DNA from: an uncultured Bacteroidales bacterium | Lineage (GTDB): Bacteria; Bacteroidota; Bacteroidia; Bacteroidales; P3 | Assembly: GCA_900317285.1 (NCBI GenBank) | Contig: ONGA01000016.1 | Span: forward strand, 1 to 48,090 | Reading direction: 5' to 3' | DNA: 48,090 nucleotides | Shown here: positions 24,474-32,110 of the stretch, piece after piece | How the letters are laid out: every line of letters starts with the position of its first letter | Position numbering within the stretch: the stretch's first letter is position 1 | Notes under the pieces: model-generated | Databases searched by the model: none | Seen by the model: the letters and a program-made list of their open reading frames with translations, nothing else | Told to the model about the DNA's origin: nothing | Position numbers and translations under genes: made by a program

Positions 24474-26171
24474 ATGAAACAACTCATTGAATGCGTGCCC
24501 AATATAAGCGAAGGCCGCAACATGGATATCATCAATCAGGTCACTGCCGAGATTGAGAAGGTCGAAGGTGTCAAACTCCTTGATGTCGACCCCGGTCAGA
24601 CCACAAACCGCACCGTCATCACCTTCGTCGGTGAACCCGAGCCCGTCCTCGAAGCCGCCTACCAGGTCGTCAAGAAAGCCGCCGAGCTCATCGACATGAC
24701 CCAGCACCACGGTGCTCACCCCCGTCAGGGTGCCACCGACGTCTGCCCCCTCATCCCCGTCTCCAACATCACCATGGAAGAGGTCGTCGAGTATGCCCAC
24801 AAGCTGGGCAAGCGCCTCGGCGAGGAGCTGCAGATTCCCATCTATTGCTACGAGAACGCCGCCTTCATCCCCGAGCGCCGCAACCTGGCCTACTGCCGCA
24901 CCGGCGAGTACGAGAGCCTGAGCAGCCGCCTCGGTACCGAGCAGTGGAAACCCGACTTCGGCCCCAATGCCTGGAACGACCACACCGCCCATACCGGCGC
25001 CACACAGGTGGGTGCCCGCGACTTCCTCGTCGCCATCAACTACAACCTCAACACCACCTCCACCCGCCGTGCCAATGCCATCGCATTCGACGTGCGCGAG
25101 AAAGGCCGTCCGAAACGTGAGGGTGGCAAACCCAGCGGCAAGCCCATGAAGGACGAGAACGGCAAGACCATCATGATCCCCGGCACCCTCAAGGGCACCA
25201 AGGCCATCGGCTGGTACATCGAGGACTACGGCATCGCCCAGGTCTCCATGAATATCACCTCCATCAAGGTCGCTCCCGTGCACCTCTGCTTCGACGAGGT
25301 CTGCCGCTGCGCCGCCAACCGCGGTCTCCGCGTCACCGGCTGCGAGATTGTGGGTCTCATCCCCAAGAGCGTCCTCATCGATGCCGGCAAGTACTACCTC
25401 GCCAAACAGCAGCGCTCCCTCGGTGTCAGCGAAGAGGAAATCATGAAAGTCGCCATCAAGAGCATGGGTCTCGACGACCTCAAGCCCTTCGACCCCAAGG
25501 AGAAAGTTATCGAATACCTCATCGAGGACCACAGCAAGAAGAAACTCGTCGACCTCACCTGCCGCGGCTTCTGCGACGAGACCGCCAGCGAGTCTCCCGC
25601 CCCCGGCGGTGGCTCCGTCTCCGCCTACATGGGCGCCCTCGCAGCCTCCCTCGGCACCATGGTCGCCAACCTCACCGGTGGCAAAGCCGCCTACGATGAC
25701 GAGTGGGAGAAATTCTCCGACGTCGCCGTCAAGGGTCAGGCCCTGAAGGACGAGCTCCTGCACCTCGTCGACGAGGATACCGCCGCCTTCAACAAGATTA
25801 TGGATGCCTTCGGCCTGCCCAAGAAGACCGACGAGGAGAAAGCCGCCCGCAGCGCCGCCATCCAGGAGGCCACCAAGTTCGCCACCGAGGTGCCCTTCCG
25901 CACCATGCAGCGCTCCCTCGAAGCCTTCGAGGTCTGCCGCGCCATGGTCGAATGGGGCAACCCCAACAGCGTCACCGACGGCGGTGTCGGCACACTGGCT
26001 GCCCGCAGCGCCGTCATGGGTGCCCACCTCAACGTCAAGATCAACGCCTCCTCGCTCAAGGACGAAGCCTTCAAGGCCGACATCTTGGCGAAAGCCCAGG
26101 CCATCGAGGACGAAGCCATCCGCCAGGAAGCCGAAATCCTCAAGATGGTCAACGAGAAAATCGGATTGTAG
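24474..26171 (+). CDS. ftcD: Bifunctional glutamate formimidoyltransferase / formimidoyl-THF cyclodeaminase
   Basis: 565 residues; in histidine breakdown it moves the formimino group from formiminoglutamate to tetrahydrofolate and then releases ammonia to give methenyl-THF. Residues 1-300 are the transferase (MKQLIECVPNISEGRNMDII; the catalytic-His region DMTQHHGAHPRQGATDVCPL; ARDFLVAINYNLNT). Residues about 345-565 are the cyclodeaminase (VDLTCRGFCDETASESPAPG, GGSVSAYMGALAASLGTMVA). The fusion is as in animals and several anaerobic Bacteroidota. No other hut genes are adjacent. Has its own promoter. Confidence 0.95.
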   Translation: MKQLIECVPNISEGRNMDIINQVTAEIEKVEGVKLLDVDPGQTTNRTVITFVGEPEPVLEAAYQVVKKAAELIDMTQHHGAHPRQGATDVCPLIPVSNITMEEVVEYAHKLGKRLGEELQIPIYCYENAAFIPERRNLAYCRTGEYESLSSRLGTEQWKPDFGPNAWNDHTAHTGATQVGARDFLVAINYNLNTTSTRRANAIAFDVREKGRPKREGGKPSGKPMKDENGKTIMIPGTLKGTKAIGWYIEDYGIAQVSMNITSIKVAPVHLCFDEVCRCAANRGLRVTGCEIVGLIPKSVLIDAGKYYLAKQQRSLGVSEEEIMKVAIKSMGLDDLKPFDPKEKVIEYLIEDHSKKKLVDLTCRGFCDETASESPAPGGGSVSAYMGALAASLGTMVANLTGGKAAYDDEWEKFSDVAVKGQALKDELLHLVDEDTAAFNKIMDAFGLPKKTDEEKAARSAAIQEATKFATEVPFRTMQRSLEAFEVCRAMVEWGNPNSVTDGGVGTLAARSAVMGAHLNVKINASSLKDEAFKADILAKAQAIEDEAIRQEAEILKMVNEKIGL

Positions 26172-26177
26172 TTTGAA

Positions 26178-26236
26178 CGTTAATTGCCGTAAATTGATTC
26201 GTTGAATTATCAGAAATTGATTTACGGCAATTAACG
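26178..26236. repeat. 17-bp perfect inverted repeat between ftcD and the small lipoprotein
   Basis: cgttaattgccgtaaat (26178-26194) and its exact reverse complement at 26220-26236, 25-nt loop. The loop side also repeats aaattgatt directly. Further aattaacg copies follow near 26250-26282, including the palindrome ttaacgttaa. No U-run follows, so it is not a classical terminator; it may be an operator or stability hairpin. Confidence 0.8.
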
Positions 26237-26295
26237 GAACAATTCACGATAATTAACGTTAAAAGGAGTAAGAAAATTAACGTAACAACAGGAAT

Positions 26296-26418
26296 ATGAA
26301 AAAGAAAGCATTGATGTTATTGGCCGTTGTGGCGATGACCCTTGTCGCCGCCGCCTGCACCCACCACACCTGCCCCGCCTACCGCGGTTCCGTCACCATG
26401 GCAGAAGTGGTCGAGTAA
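26296..26418 (+). CDS. 40-residue putative lipoprotein
   Basis: MKKKALMLLAVVAMTLVAAA then CTHHTCPAYRGSVTMAEVVE and a stop. The N-terminus is a complete lipoprotein signal with lipobox VAAAC (Cys21), leaving a mature peptide of 20 residues with a second cysteine and two histidines. It is followed by a strong terminator and preceded by a palindromic leader, which supports a real transcript. Function unknown; the His-His-x-Cys group could bind metal, but this is a guess. Too short for most gene finders. Confidence 0.65.
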   Translation: MKKKALMLLAVVAMTLVAAACTHHTCPAYRGSVTMAEVVE

Positions 26419-26446
26419 ACCATTAAAAGAGTATAGCAACACACAC

Positions 26447-26487
26447 CCGCCATTGGAGCACTTTCAGATGCCCCAATGGCGGTTTTT
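26447..26487 (+). terminator. Rho-independent terminator after the small lipoprotein
   Basis: ccgccattgg (26447-26456) pairs perfectly with ccaatggcgg (26473-26482), followed by TTTTT. Confidence 0.93.
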
Positions 26488-26520
26488 CCCCTATTAAAGT
26501 TTTAACAAAAACCAAATTAT

Positions 26521-28416
26521 ATGAAAAACACCATCCGATTATTCTTCCTTATTGCCTTCGCTGCCTGTGGCGTTGCGCGGGCGCAGGTTACGGTGGTCTA
26601 CGATGGCGACACCGCCACGGTCAGCGTGCCCGACAGCCTGAACCAGTACCTCACCGTCACCCAGCAGGGGGCGCACGTCTCCATCGCGCAGGGAAGCAAT
26701 CTTGCCAGCGAGATTACCTACAACCTCAGCGGTTCGTCGTCGGACGGCGGCTTCTACATGTCGGGCTCCTACAAGGCCACCGTCGAGCTCAACGGCCTGA
26801 CGCTGGCCAACACTTCGGCGGTCTACAGCGGCGCTGCGGTGCATATCCAGAATGGCAAGCGCATCAACGTGAAGGTCGTCACCGGCACCACCAACACACT
26901 CGTCGATGCCGCCACCGGTTCGCAGAAGGGCTGCCTCTACGTGAAGGGCCACGCCGAGTTCAAGCAGCAGGGCACGCTCAACGTGGTGGGCAACGTGAAG
27001 CACGCCATCAAGGCTGGCGAGTACATCTCCATCAAGAACGCCACTCTCAACATCACCTCCGCCGTGGGTGACGGCATCTCCTGCAACCAGTATTTCCTGA
27101 TGCAGAGCGGTACCGTCAACATCAGCGGCACGGGTGACGACGGCATCCAGTGCGACCTCGACGGCGACGCCTCGACGGGTGAGACCGAAGACCACGAGGA
27201 CGAGGACAGCGGAAATATCTATATCAGCGGTGGCAACATCACCGTCAACTGCGCCGCCATTGCCGCCAAAGGCATAAAGAGTGTTGGCGACATCTTCATC
27301 AGCGGTAATCCTGTCATCGATATCACCACCAGTGGCAATGGCACCTGGGACGCCGACGACGAGGAGACCAAGGCGGCCTGCGGCATCAGCTCCGACCGCG
27401 ACATCGACATCAGCGGCGGCACCCTCACGCTCACTGCTACCGGCTCGGGCGGCAAGGGTATGAAGTGCGACAGCATCCTCACCATCAGCGGCGGCGACAT
27501 CACAGTCTCCACCAGCGGCGGCCTTTACTATAATAATGGCACCACCGAGAACACTAACTATACCGGCAACACCGACAACGTCAGCAGCGACTTCTACTCG
27601 TCGCCCAAAGGCATCAAGGCTGGTCTTAAGATTCAGAACGGCAACAGCTACACCTACACTGGCGGTGTGGTCATCAGTGGCGGCAAGGTGAAGGTGACCA
27701 CCACCGGCAAAAACGGCGAAGGCATCGAGAGTAAGAACTATCTCAACATCACCGGTGGCGAGATTTATGTCAACTCCTACGATGACGGTATTAACTCGGC
27801 TCAGGATATGACCATTAGCGGTGGCTACGTTTATTCTCGTGCCACCAACAATGACGGTCTCGACGCCAACGGCGATCTCTACATCAACGGTGGCCTGGTC
27901 TATGCCATCGGCGCCCGTTCGCCCGAGCTGGCCATCGACGCCAACAGCGAGGAGGGCAAGAAAGTCTATATCAACGGCGGCGTTGTTATCGCCGTCGGCG
28001 GCATTGAGAATGCCAGAGTGATCAACCAGCCCTATATCCAGTCGTCGTCCATCAGCAGCAACACCTGGTACACAGTCACCTACGGCGACGATGCTGTAGC
28101 TTTCAAAACTCCCACCATCAGCACTGGCGGTGGTCACGGAGGCCCTGGTGGCAATTCAAGCGGTCTTGTCATTTCCGCCCCCAGCACTCCCTCTCTTGCC
28201 ACTGGCAATAACGTCACCGACGGCACCTCTCATTTCGAAGGCAATTGCTATGTAGGAGGCGGCAGTGTTGGAATCGATGATGTGGAGACCGGGCAGCAGA
28301 TTGTCAACGACCCGCGCGTCTTCACCCTCGACGGCCGCTACCTCGGCACCGAAGTCCCAGCCACCTTCCGCGGCGTCTACCTCCAGAACGGCAAGAAGCA
28401 CATCAAGCTACAGTAA
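26521..28416 (+). CDS. Secreted Cthe_2159-like beta-helix carbohydrate-binding protein
   Basis: 631 residues with a signal peptide (FFLIAFAACGVARAQ). The main body (about residues 40-520) is built of repeated parallel beta-helix turns rich in ISGG, NITG and GDGI/GDDGI steps (for example TISGGDITVSTSGG, ITGGEIYVNSYDDG, DISGGTLTLTATGS), as in the Cthe_2159/DUF4353 family, which binds acidic plant polysaccharides and calcium. A Gly-rich linker (GGGHGGPGGNSSG) follows. The last 30 residues, VFTLDGRYLGTEVP ... GVYLQNGKKHIKLQ, look like a short T9SS type A-like C-terminal motif. Likely cell-surface; substrate not determinable. Confidence 0.8.
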   Translation: MKNTIRLFFLIAFAACGVARAQVTVVYDGDTATVSVPDSLNQYLTVTQQGAHVSIAQGSNLASEITYNLSGSSSDGGFYMSGSYKATVELNGLTLANTSAVYSGAAVHIQNGKRINVKVVTGTTNTLVDAATGSQKGCLYVKGHAEFKQQGTLNVVGNVKHAIKAGEYISIKNATLNITSAVGDGISCNQYFLMQSGTVNISGTGDDGIQCDLDGDASTGETEDHEDEDSGNIYISGGNITVNCAAIAAKGIKSVGDIFISGNPVIDITTSGNGTWDADDEETKAACGISSDRDIDISGGTLTLTATGSGGKGMKCDSILTISGGDITVSTSGGLYYNNGTTENTNYTGNTDNVSSDFYSSPKGIKAGLKIQNGNSYTYTGGVVISGGKVKVTTTGKNGEGIESKNYLNITGGEIYVNSYDDGINSAQDMTISGGYVYSRATNNDGLDANGDLYINGGLVYAIGARSPELAIDANSEEGKKVYINGGVVIAVGGIENARVINQPYIQSSSISSNTWYTVTYGDDAVAFKTPTISTGGGHGGPGGNSSGLVISAPSTPSLATGNNVTDGTSHFEGNCYVGGGSVGIDDVETGQQIVNDPRVFTLDGRYLGTEVPATFRGVYLQNGKKHIKLQ

Positions 28417-28439
28417 AACAACGGAGCATTCAAAAAATA

Positions 28440-28472
28440 ACAAACGCCTCTCCATCACGGAAAGGCGTTTGT
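28440..28472. terminator. Hairpin terminator between convergent genes
   Basis: acaaacgcct (28440-28449) pairs perfectly with aggcgtttgt (28463-28472). It lies 24 bp past one stop and 22 bp past the other, suited to both strands; U-runs are weak. Confidence 0.7.
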
Positions 28473-28493
28473 CGTATAGGATGCTTCATTTTT

Positions 28494-29606
28494 TTAGGCG
28501 TCGGCGCCAAATTGCATCAAGTATGCTTTGATAAACTCGTCGAGCTTGCCGTCGAGGACACCGGCGACATCGGAAGTCTGGTAGTTGGTGCGGTGGTCCT
28601 TCACGCGGCGGTCGTCCATGACATAGCTGCGTATCTGTGAACCCCACTCAATCTTTTTCTGTGAAGCCTTAATCTTGTCCTTCTCCTCCATGCGGTGCTT
28701 CATTTCTCGGTCGTAGAGCTGCGAACGCAGCAGGCGCATGGCATTCTCCTTGTTCTTGGGCTGGTCGCGTGTCTCGGTATTCTCGATGAGGATCTCCTCC
28801 TCTTCACCGGTGTAGGGGTCCTTGTACTGGTAGCGCAGGCGCACGCCCGACTCCACCTTGTTGACATTCTGTCCGCCGGCACCGCCGCTACGGAAGGTGT
28901 CCCACGAGAGTTTTGACATATCAACCACCACCTCAATGGTGTCGTCGACCAGCGGTGTGACGCTGACGCTGGTGAAGCTCGTCATTCGTTTGCCCTGGGC
29001 GTTGAAAGGGGAGACTCGTACCAGACGGTGCACGCCGGTCTCACTCTTCAGGTAGCCGTAGGCGAAGTCACCCTCAATCTGCATGGTGCAACTCTTGATA
29101 CCGGCACCGTCGCCGTCGAGCGAGTTGGAAATGACCACCTTGTAGCCGTGGGTTTCGGCATAGCGTATGTACATGCGCATCAGCATCTCGGCCCAGTCCT
29201 GCGCCTCCACTCCACCGGCACCGGCATTGATGCTCAGCACGGCGTCGAGACGGTCACTGTCGGAACGCAACATATTCTTGAATTCCAGCTCCTCCACCTT
29301 CTTCTGAGTGGTGGCAATCTGTGCCAGCAGTTCCTCTTCCGTGGCGTCGCCTGCCTCGAAGAACTCACCCATCACCTCAAGGTCGCCGCACGAGTCGTCG
29401 ACATCCTTGAATGCCGTCACCCAACTCTTCTTGGCATTGATGCCTTTGACGATTTTCTGGGCCTCCTTCGGGTCGTTCCAGAAGTCGGCGGCTTCCGTCT
29501 TCTTCTCCTCTTCGGCAATCCATGCCGCTGTCTTCTCGATATCGAGGAATTTCTTCAGCGCGTCCTTGCGCGAGATGAGGTCTTTTATCTGTTCCTGGTT
29601 TGTCAT
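28494..29606 (-). CDS. prfB: Peptide chain release factor 2
   Basis: 370 residues; recognises UGA and UAA stop codons and releases the finished chain. The start is MTNQEQIKDLISRKDALKKF (29606). Seen: the GGQ loop in FRSGGAGGQNVNKVESGVRL and the SPF-type anticodon-like motif in VRVSPFNAQGKRMTSFTSVS, diagnostic of RF2. Notable: the coding sequence is continuous where many bacteria need a programmed +1 frameshift (here LKKFLDIEK, codons CTC GAT, without an in-frame stop), so the usual autoregulation is absent. Cotranscribed with the ZIP transporter gene, 5 nt upstream. Confidence 0.96.
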   Translation of the reverse strand: MTNQEQIKDLISRKDALKKFLDIEKTAAWIAEEEKKTEAADFWNDPKEAQKIVKGINAKKSWVTAFKDVDDSCGDLEVMGEFFEAGDATEEELLAQIATTQKKVEELEFKNMLRSDSDRLDAVLSINAGAGGVEAQDWAEMLMRMYIRYAETHGYKVVISNSLDGDGAGIKSCTMQIEGDFAYGYLKSETGVHRLVRVSPFNAQGKRMTSFTSVSVTPLVDDTIEVVVDMSKLSWDTFRSGGAGGQNVNKVESGVRLRYQYKDPYTGEEEEILIENTETRDQPKNKENAMRLLRSQLYDREMKHRMEEKDKIKASQKKIEWGSQIRSYVMDDRRVKDHRTNYQTSDVAGVLDGKLDEFIKAYLMQFGADA

Positions 29607-29611
29607 AATTA

Positions 29612-30328
29612 TCAATGTGTTATAATGCCGACGGCGATAAAAGCTACCGCCATTAGGCCGATGTTGAGCCACGAGAAGTGGTTGCGTTTATGGTCGAAAA
29701 GAATGCTGCTGCTGACATGGAGCAGTACGCCCACCACCATGCCGACAATGCAGTGCTGCCACACGTAGTTGGGTTGCAGGACAAACACCTTCAGCAGAGA
29801 GCCGAGCGGACTCATGAGACCAAAGATTACAAGCATCAACAGCATCTTGCCAACCGTATAGCCACGGTCGGACATGAGCGCCACCAAAATCAGGGCTACG
29901 GGAATGTTGTGTATCACGATGCCCCACAGCAGACCTCTGTCCACCGCAAAGCTTTGCGACACCAACGGCATACCTTCCAGAAAAGCGTGGAGCGACAGAC
30001 CCAGCATCAGGCCGCCTAGAGTGAAGTTGCCCTCGGTGTGGCCATGTTCGGCATGCGCCGAGATTCCGTCGAGCATCTGCTGTATGAGGAATCCCACCAG
30101 AATGGCGAAGAATGGCATTATGGCAATTCCCCGGCTCCCGTCGGCAGTGTAGCTGCAATAGTGTTCGGCGATTTCGGGCAGCATGTCGAGGCAGCACACG
30201 CCCAGCAGGAACGCCCCGCCGAAGACGGTGATGCCGCGCATCACACCTTCGGGCAGACGTTTGCCCGTAGGCAACAGAGCCGCCCACACAACCACGCCCA
30301 ATACTATTAGTATATATGCTACAATCAT
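29612..30328 (-). CDS. ZIP-family divalent metal transporter
   Basis: 238 residues from the ATG at 30328; a GTG at 30340 would add four residues. About eight membrane helices. The ZIP metal site is seen in helix 4 (LSLHAFLEGMPLVSQS, His-x3-Glu) and helix 5 (GIVIHNIPVALILVALM, HNIP). Between them is a loop with SAHAEHGHTEGN, a histidine-rich metal-sensing segment typical of ZIPs. It should import Zn or Fe across the inner membrane. prfB follows after 5 nt. Confidence 0.9.
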   Translation of the reverse strand: MIVAYILIVLGVVVWAALLPTGKRLPEGVMRGITVFGGAFLLGVCCLDMLPEIAEHYCSYTADGSRGIAIMPFFAILVGFLIQQMLDGISAHAEHGHTEGNFTLGGLMLGLSLHAFLEGMPLVSQSFAVDRGLLWGIVIHNIPVALILVALMSDRGYTVGKMLLMLVIFGLMSPLGSLLKVFVLQPNYVWQHCIVGMVVGVLLHVSSSILFDHKRNHFSWLNIGLMAVAFIAVGIITH

Positions 30329-30349
30329 TCTGTTATGCACAAATAAAAA

Positions 30350-30447
30350 AGGGCAAGCTGTTTATATCGCACCGCTACAACCAAACACCCTTGCTGTATT
30401 CCTACCCTGGGGGATTCAATGGGAGCTGGTCGTATAAGACTTGCCCA
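30350..30447 (-). ncRNA. ffs: Signal recognition particle RNA, small bacterial type (4.5S)
   Basis: On the minus strand the transcript runs from gggcaag to cttgccc, which close a terminal stem. The apex reads cccagg-gta-GGAA-tac-agcaaggg: the GGAA tetraloop closed by a 3-bp stem, with the conserved CAGG on the 5' side and AGCA on the 3' side of the asymmetric loop that binds Ffh. The two arms between apex and base are largely complementary. A T-run follows at 30345-30350, giving 3' termination, and a consensus promoter lies upstream. Length about 98 nt fits the small SRP RNA. It sits alone between fklB and the ZIP gene. Confidence 0.85.
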
Positions 30448-30479
30448 ATTCTCTACAATTTTTCTTCAAAATTGAGGTG

Positions 30480-30510
30480 CAAAAGTACTACTTTTTTTTC
30501 ATTCAGCAAA
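30480..30510 (-). promoter_or_regulatory. Promoter of the SRP RNA gene
   Basis: On the minus strand: TTTG (plus 30507-30510), 19-nt spacer, TACTTTTG (plus 30480-30487). The predicted start about 30473 implies a 5' leader of about 26 nt that is trimmed off the mature RNA. Confidence 0.7.
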
Positions 30511-30590
30511 AAAAATAATCTTCTGCATGGATATCTCGCTCGAACACAGTTCGATAAAGATTTCTGATTTTGTGCCTTTTTGATTCTTGA

Positions 30591-31199
30591 CTACAGAACT
30601 TTAATCAGCTCGACGGTGAAAATGAGGGCTGCGTAGGGCGGAATGTCTGCACCGGCGCCGCGCTCACCGTAGGCGAGGTTGTAGGGGATGTAGAATTTGA
30701 AGATGGAGCCTTCTTTCATCAGCTGCACACCCTCGGTCCAGCCGGCAATGACCTGGCGCAAACCAAATTCGGCGGGCATGCCGCGACGGTAGCTGGAGTC
30801 GAAGACCGTGCCGTCGATAAGGGTTCCCTCATAGTGGCATTGCACTGTGTCGCTGGCTTTCGGCTGACGACCGTTGCCCTCTTTGACAATTTCGTACTGC
30901 AGACCGCTGGGGGTGGTCACTACGCCGGCACGTTTCTTGTTCTCGGCCAGGAAAGCTTCGCCCTCGCTTTTGGCGGCTTTACCGCGCTCGGCGGCTTCGG
31001 CCTGCTGGCGCTGCTCGAGTTCGGTGAAGTAGTGCTCGAGTACCTGCTGAACCTCTTCGTGGCTCATTTTGGGCTGGCGACCCTGCATCACGTCGGCGAT
31101 GGCGGCGGCATAGTCTTCCACATTCAGGCTCTCTTTCAAGCCCATTCCAATCAGTTGATGGCCAATGTTGTGGCCTAATGCATAACTAAGTTTATCCAT
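30591..31199 (-). CDS. FKBP-type peptidyl-prolyl cis-trans isomerase (FklB-like)
   Basis: 202 residues without a signal peptide. An alpha-helical dimerisation domain (residues 1-95: MDKLSYALGHNIGHQLIGMG, then a charged coiled-coil QRQQAEAAERGKAAK) precedes a complete FKBP domain (TPSGLQYEIVKEGNGRQPKA; VQCHYEGTLIDGTVFDSS; VIAGWTEGVQLMKEGSIFKF; IPYNLAYGERGAGADIPPYA; LIFTVELIKVL), with the conserved FDSS, VIAGWTE and IPP residues of the active site. Organisation is as in FklB, the cytosolic member of the FkpA/Mip group. Its start lies 2 nt from the stop of the BtuF-like gene. Confidence 0.92.
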   Translation of the reverse strand: MDKLSYALGHNIGHQLIGMGLKESLNVEDYAAAIADVMQGRQPKMSHEEVQQVLEHYFTELEQRQQAEAAERGKAAKSEGEAFLAENKKRAGVVTTPSGLQYEIVKEGNGRQPKASDTVQCHYEGTLIDGTVFDSSYRRGMPAEFGLRQVIAGWTEGVQLMKEGSIFKFYIPYNLAYGERGAGADIPPYAALIFTVELIKVL

Positions 31200-31201
31200 G
31201 G

Positions 31202-32110
31202 TTATTTGTTATTCATTCGTTTTCTAAGATAGAGCACGGCGTCGATGTTGCGTGGCACCTGCAGGTCCAGGGTGCCGCTCACAATGCCGATGACGTGGCC
31301 GTTCTTGACGGCGCTGAGGCGGTTGTAGGGCTTCATGCCACAGAAGGCGGCACTGTCCTCGCGGCGCACGATGATAAAGTTGGGGTCTTCCTTTACCAGT
31401 GCCTCGAGGCTGTAGCTCCAGCCTTCGATATCTTCGGCGATGTTGCGTCCTCCCGCCATGCGGATGATGTCGTTGATGAAGGTGTTGCCACCGGCAGTGA
31501 AGTTGCCTCCGGCACCGAATCCTACAACATAGTATACAGAAGGCAATTGAGTATTTTGAGAACTATCGCCGTGCGCAAGCAAACTCTCCATTCTCAATTT
31601 TAAATTCTCGATTAAACTATCGGCCTCATGCTCCTTGCCGACAAGCTTGCCGATAGCCTTGATATTGTCGTAGAGGGCCTCGAACTTCGGCTTTTCGATA
31701 ACGCAGACCATCGGTGTGCCCATCTGGTCGAACTGGTCGGTGAATTTTTTCCCCACCATCGAGCCGCTGATAATCAGGTCTGGCTGCATGGAGAGGATGC
31801 GCTCCACATTGAGGTTCGAGATGCCTCCGATGCTCGGGATGTCGCCAGCCGCGTCGGGGTAGACGCAGAAGTCGGTGCGCCCAACCAGGAGATCTCCGGC
31901 GCCGAGGGCAAACATGATTTCCGTGACGGCAGGGGAGAGGCTCACCACGCGTTGTGGCGCTGCAGGTACCACCACCGTGCGCCCATAGTCGTCGGTGACG
32001 GTGTCGGTCACCGCGACCTGCCCTTGATGCCCGCCGCAAGCGACCAGCAGCAAGACAAATCCTAGTACCGTAAACCTTAAACCGTAAACCTTAAACCGAA
32101 TCTTACGCAT
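31202..32110 (-). CDS. ABC-transporter substrate-binding lipoprotein (BtuF/cobalamin or siderophore type)
   Basis: 302 residues from MRKIRFKVYGLRFTVLG (32110), with lipobox LLLVACGG. The start overlaps the end of fabG by 8 nt. Two lobes joined by a rigid helix as in class III binding proteins: PQRVVSLSPAVTEIMFALGA at the first lobe, IGGISNLNVERILSMQPDLI, and a C-terminal lobe with FIIVRREDSAAFCGMKPYNR. Similar to vitamin B12 (BtuF) or heme/iron-chelate binders; the ligand cannot be fixed and no permease or ATPase gene is adjacent. Odd: the signal-peptide codons contain a 14-nt tandem repeat, and an A+T-rich segment near 31550-31612 encodes a helical insert (LIENLKLRMESLLAHGDSSQ). Confidence 0.87.
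   Translation of the reverse strand: MRKIRFKVYGLRFTVLGFVLLLVACGGHQGQVAVTDTVTDDYGRTVVVPAAPQRVVSLSPAVTEIMFALGAGDLLVGRTDFCVYPDAAGDIPSIGGISNLNVERILSMQPDLIISGSMVGKKFTDQFDQMGTPMVCVIEKPKFEALYDNIKAIGKLVGKEHEADSLIENLKLRMESLLAHGDSSQNTQLPSVYYVVGFGAGGNFTAGGNTFINDIIRMAGGRNIAEDIEGWSYSLEALVKEDPNFIIVRREDSAAFCGMKPYNRLSAVKNGHVIGIVSGTLDLQVPRNIDAVLYLRKRMNNK
32067..32094 (-). repeat. 14-nt tandem repeat in the BtuF-like signal-peptide codons
   Basis: Plus-strand unit accgtaaaccttaa at 32067-32080 and 32081-32094, then the partial accg. It encodes RFKVYG/RFTVLG in different registers, because 14 is not a multiple of three. A+T-rich. Confidence 0.85.

Noticed and set aside
24465-26027. Long open frame on the minus strand opposite ftcD
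   Set aside because: Low-complexity G/A/V/L/D product, no recognisable family, entirely opposite a well-supported enzyme.
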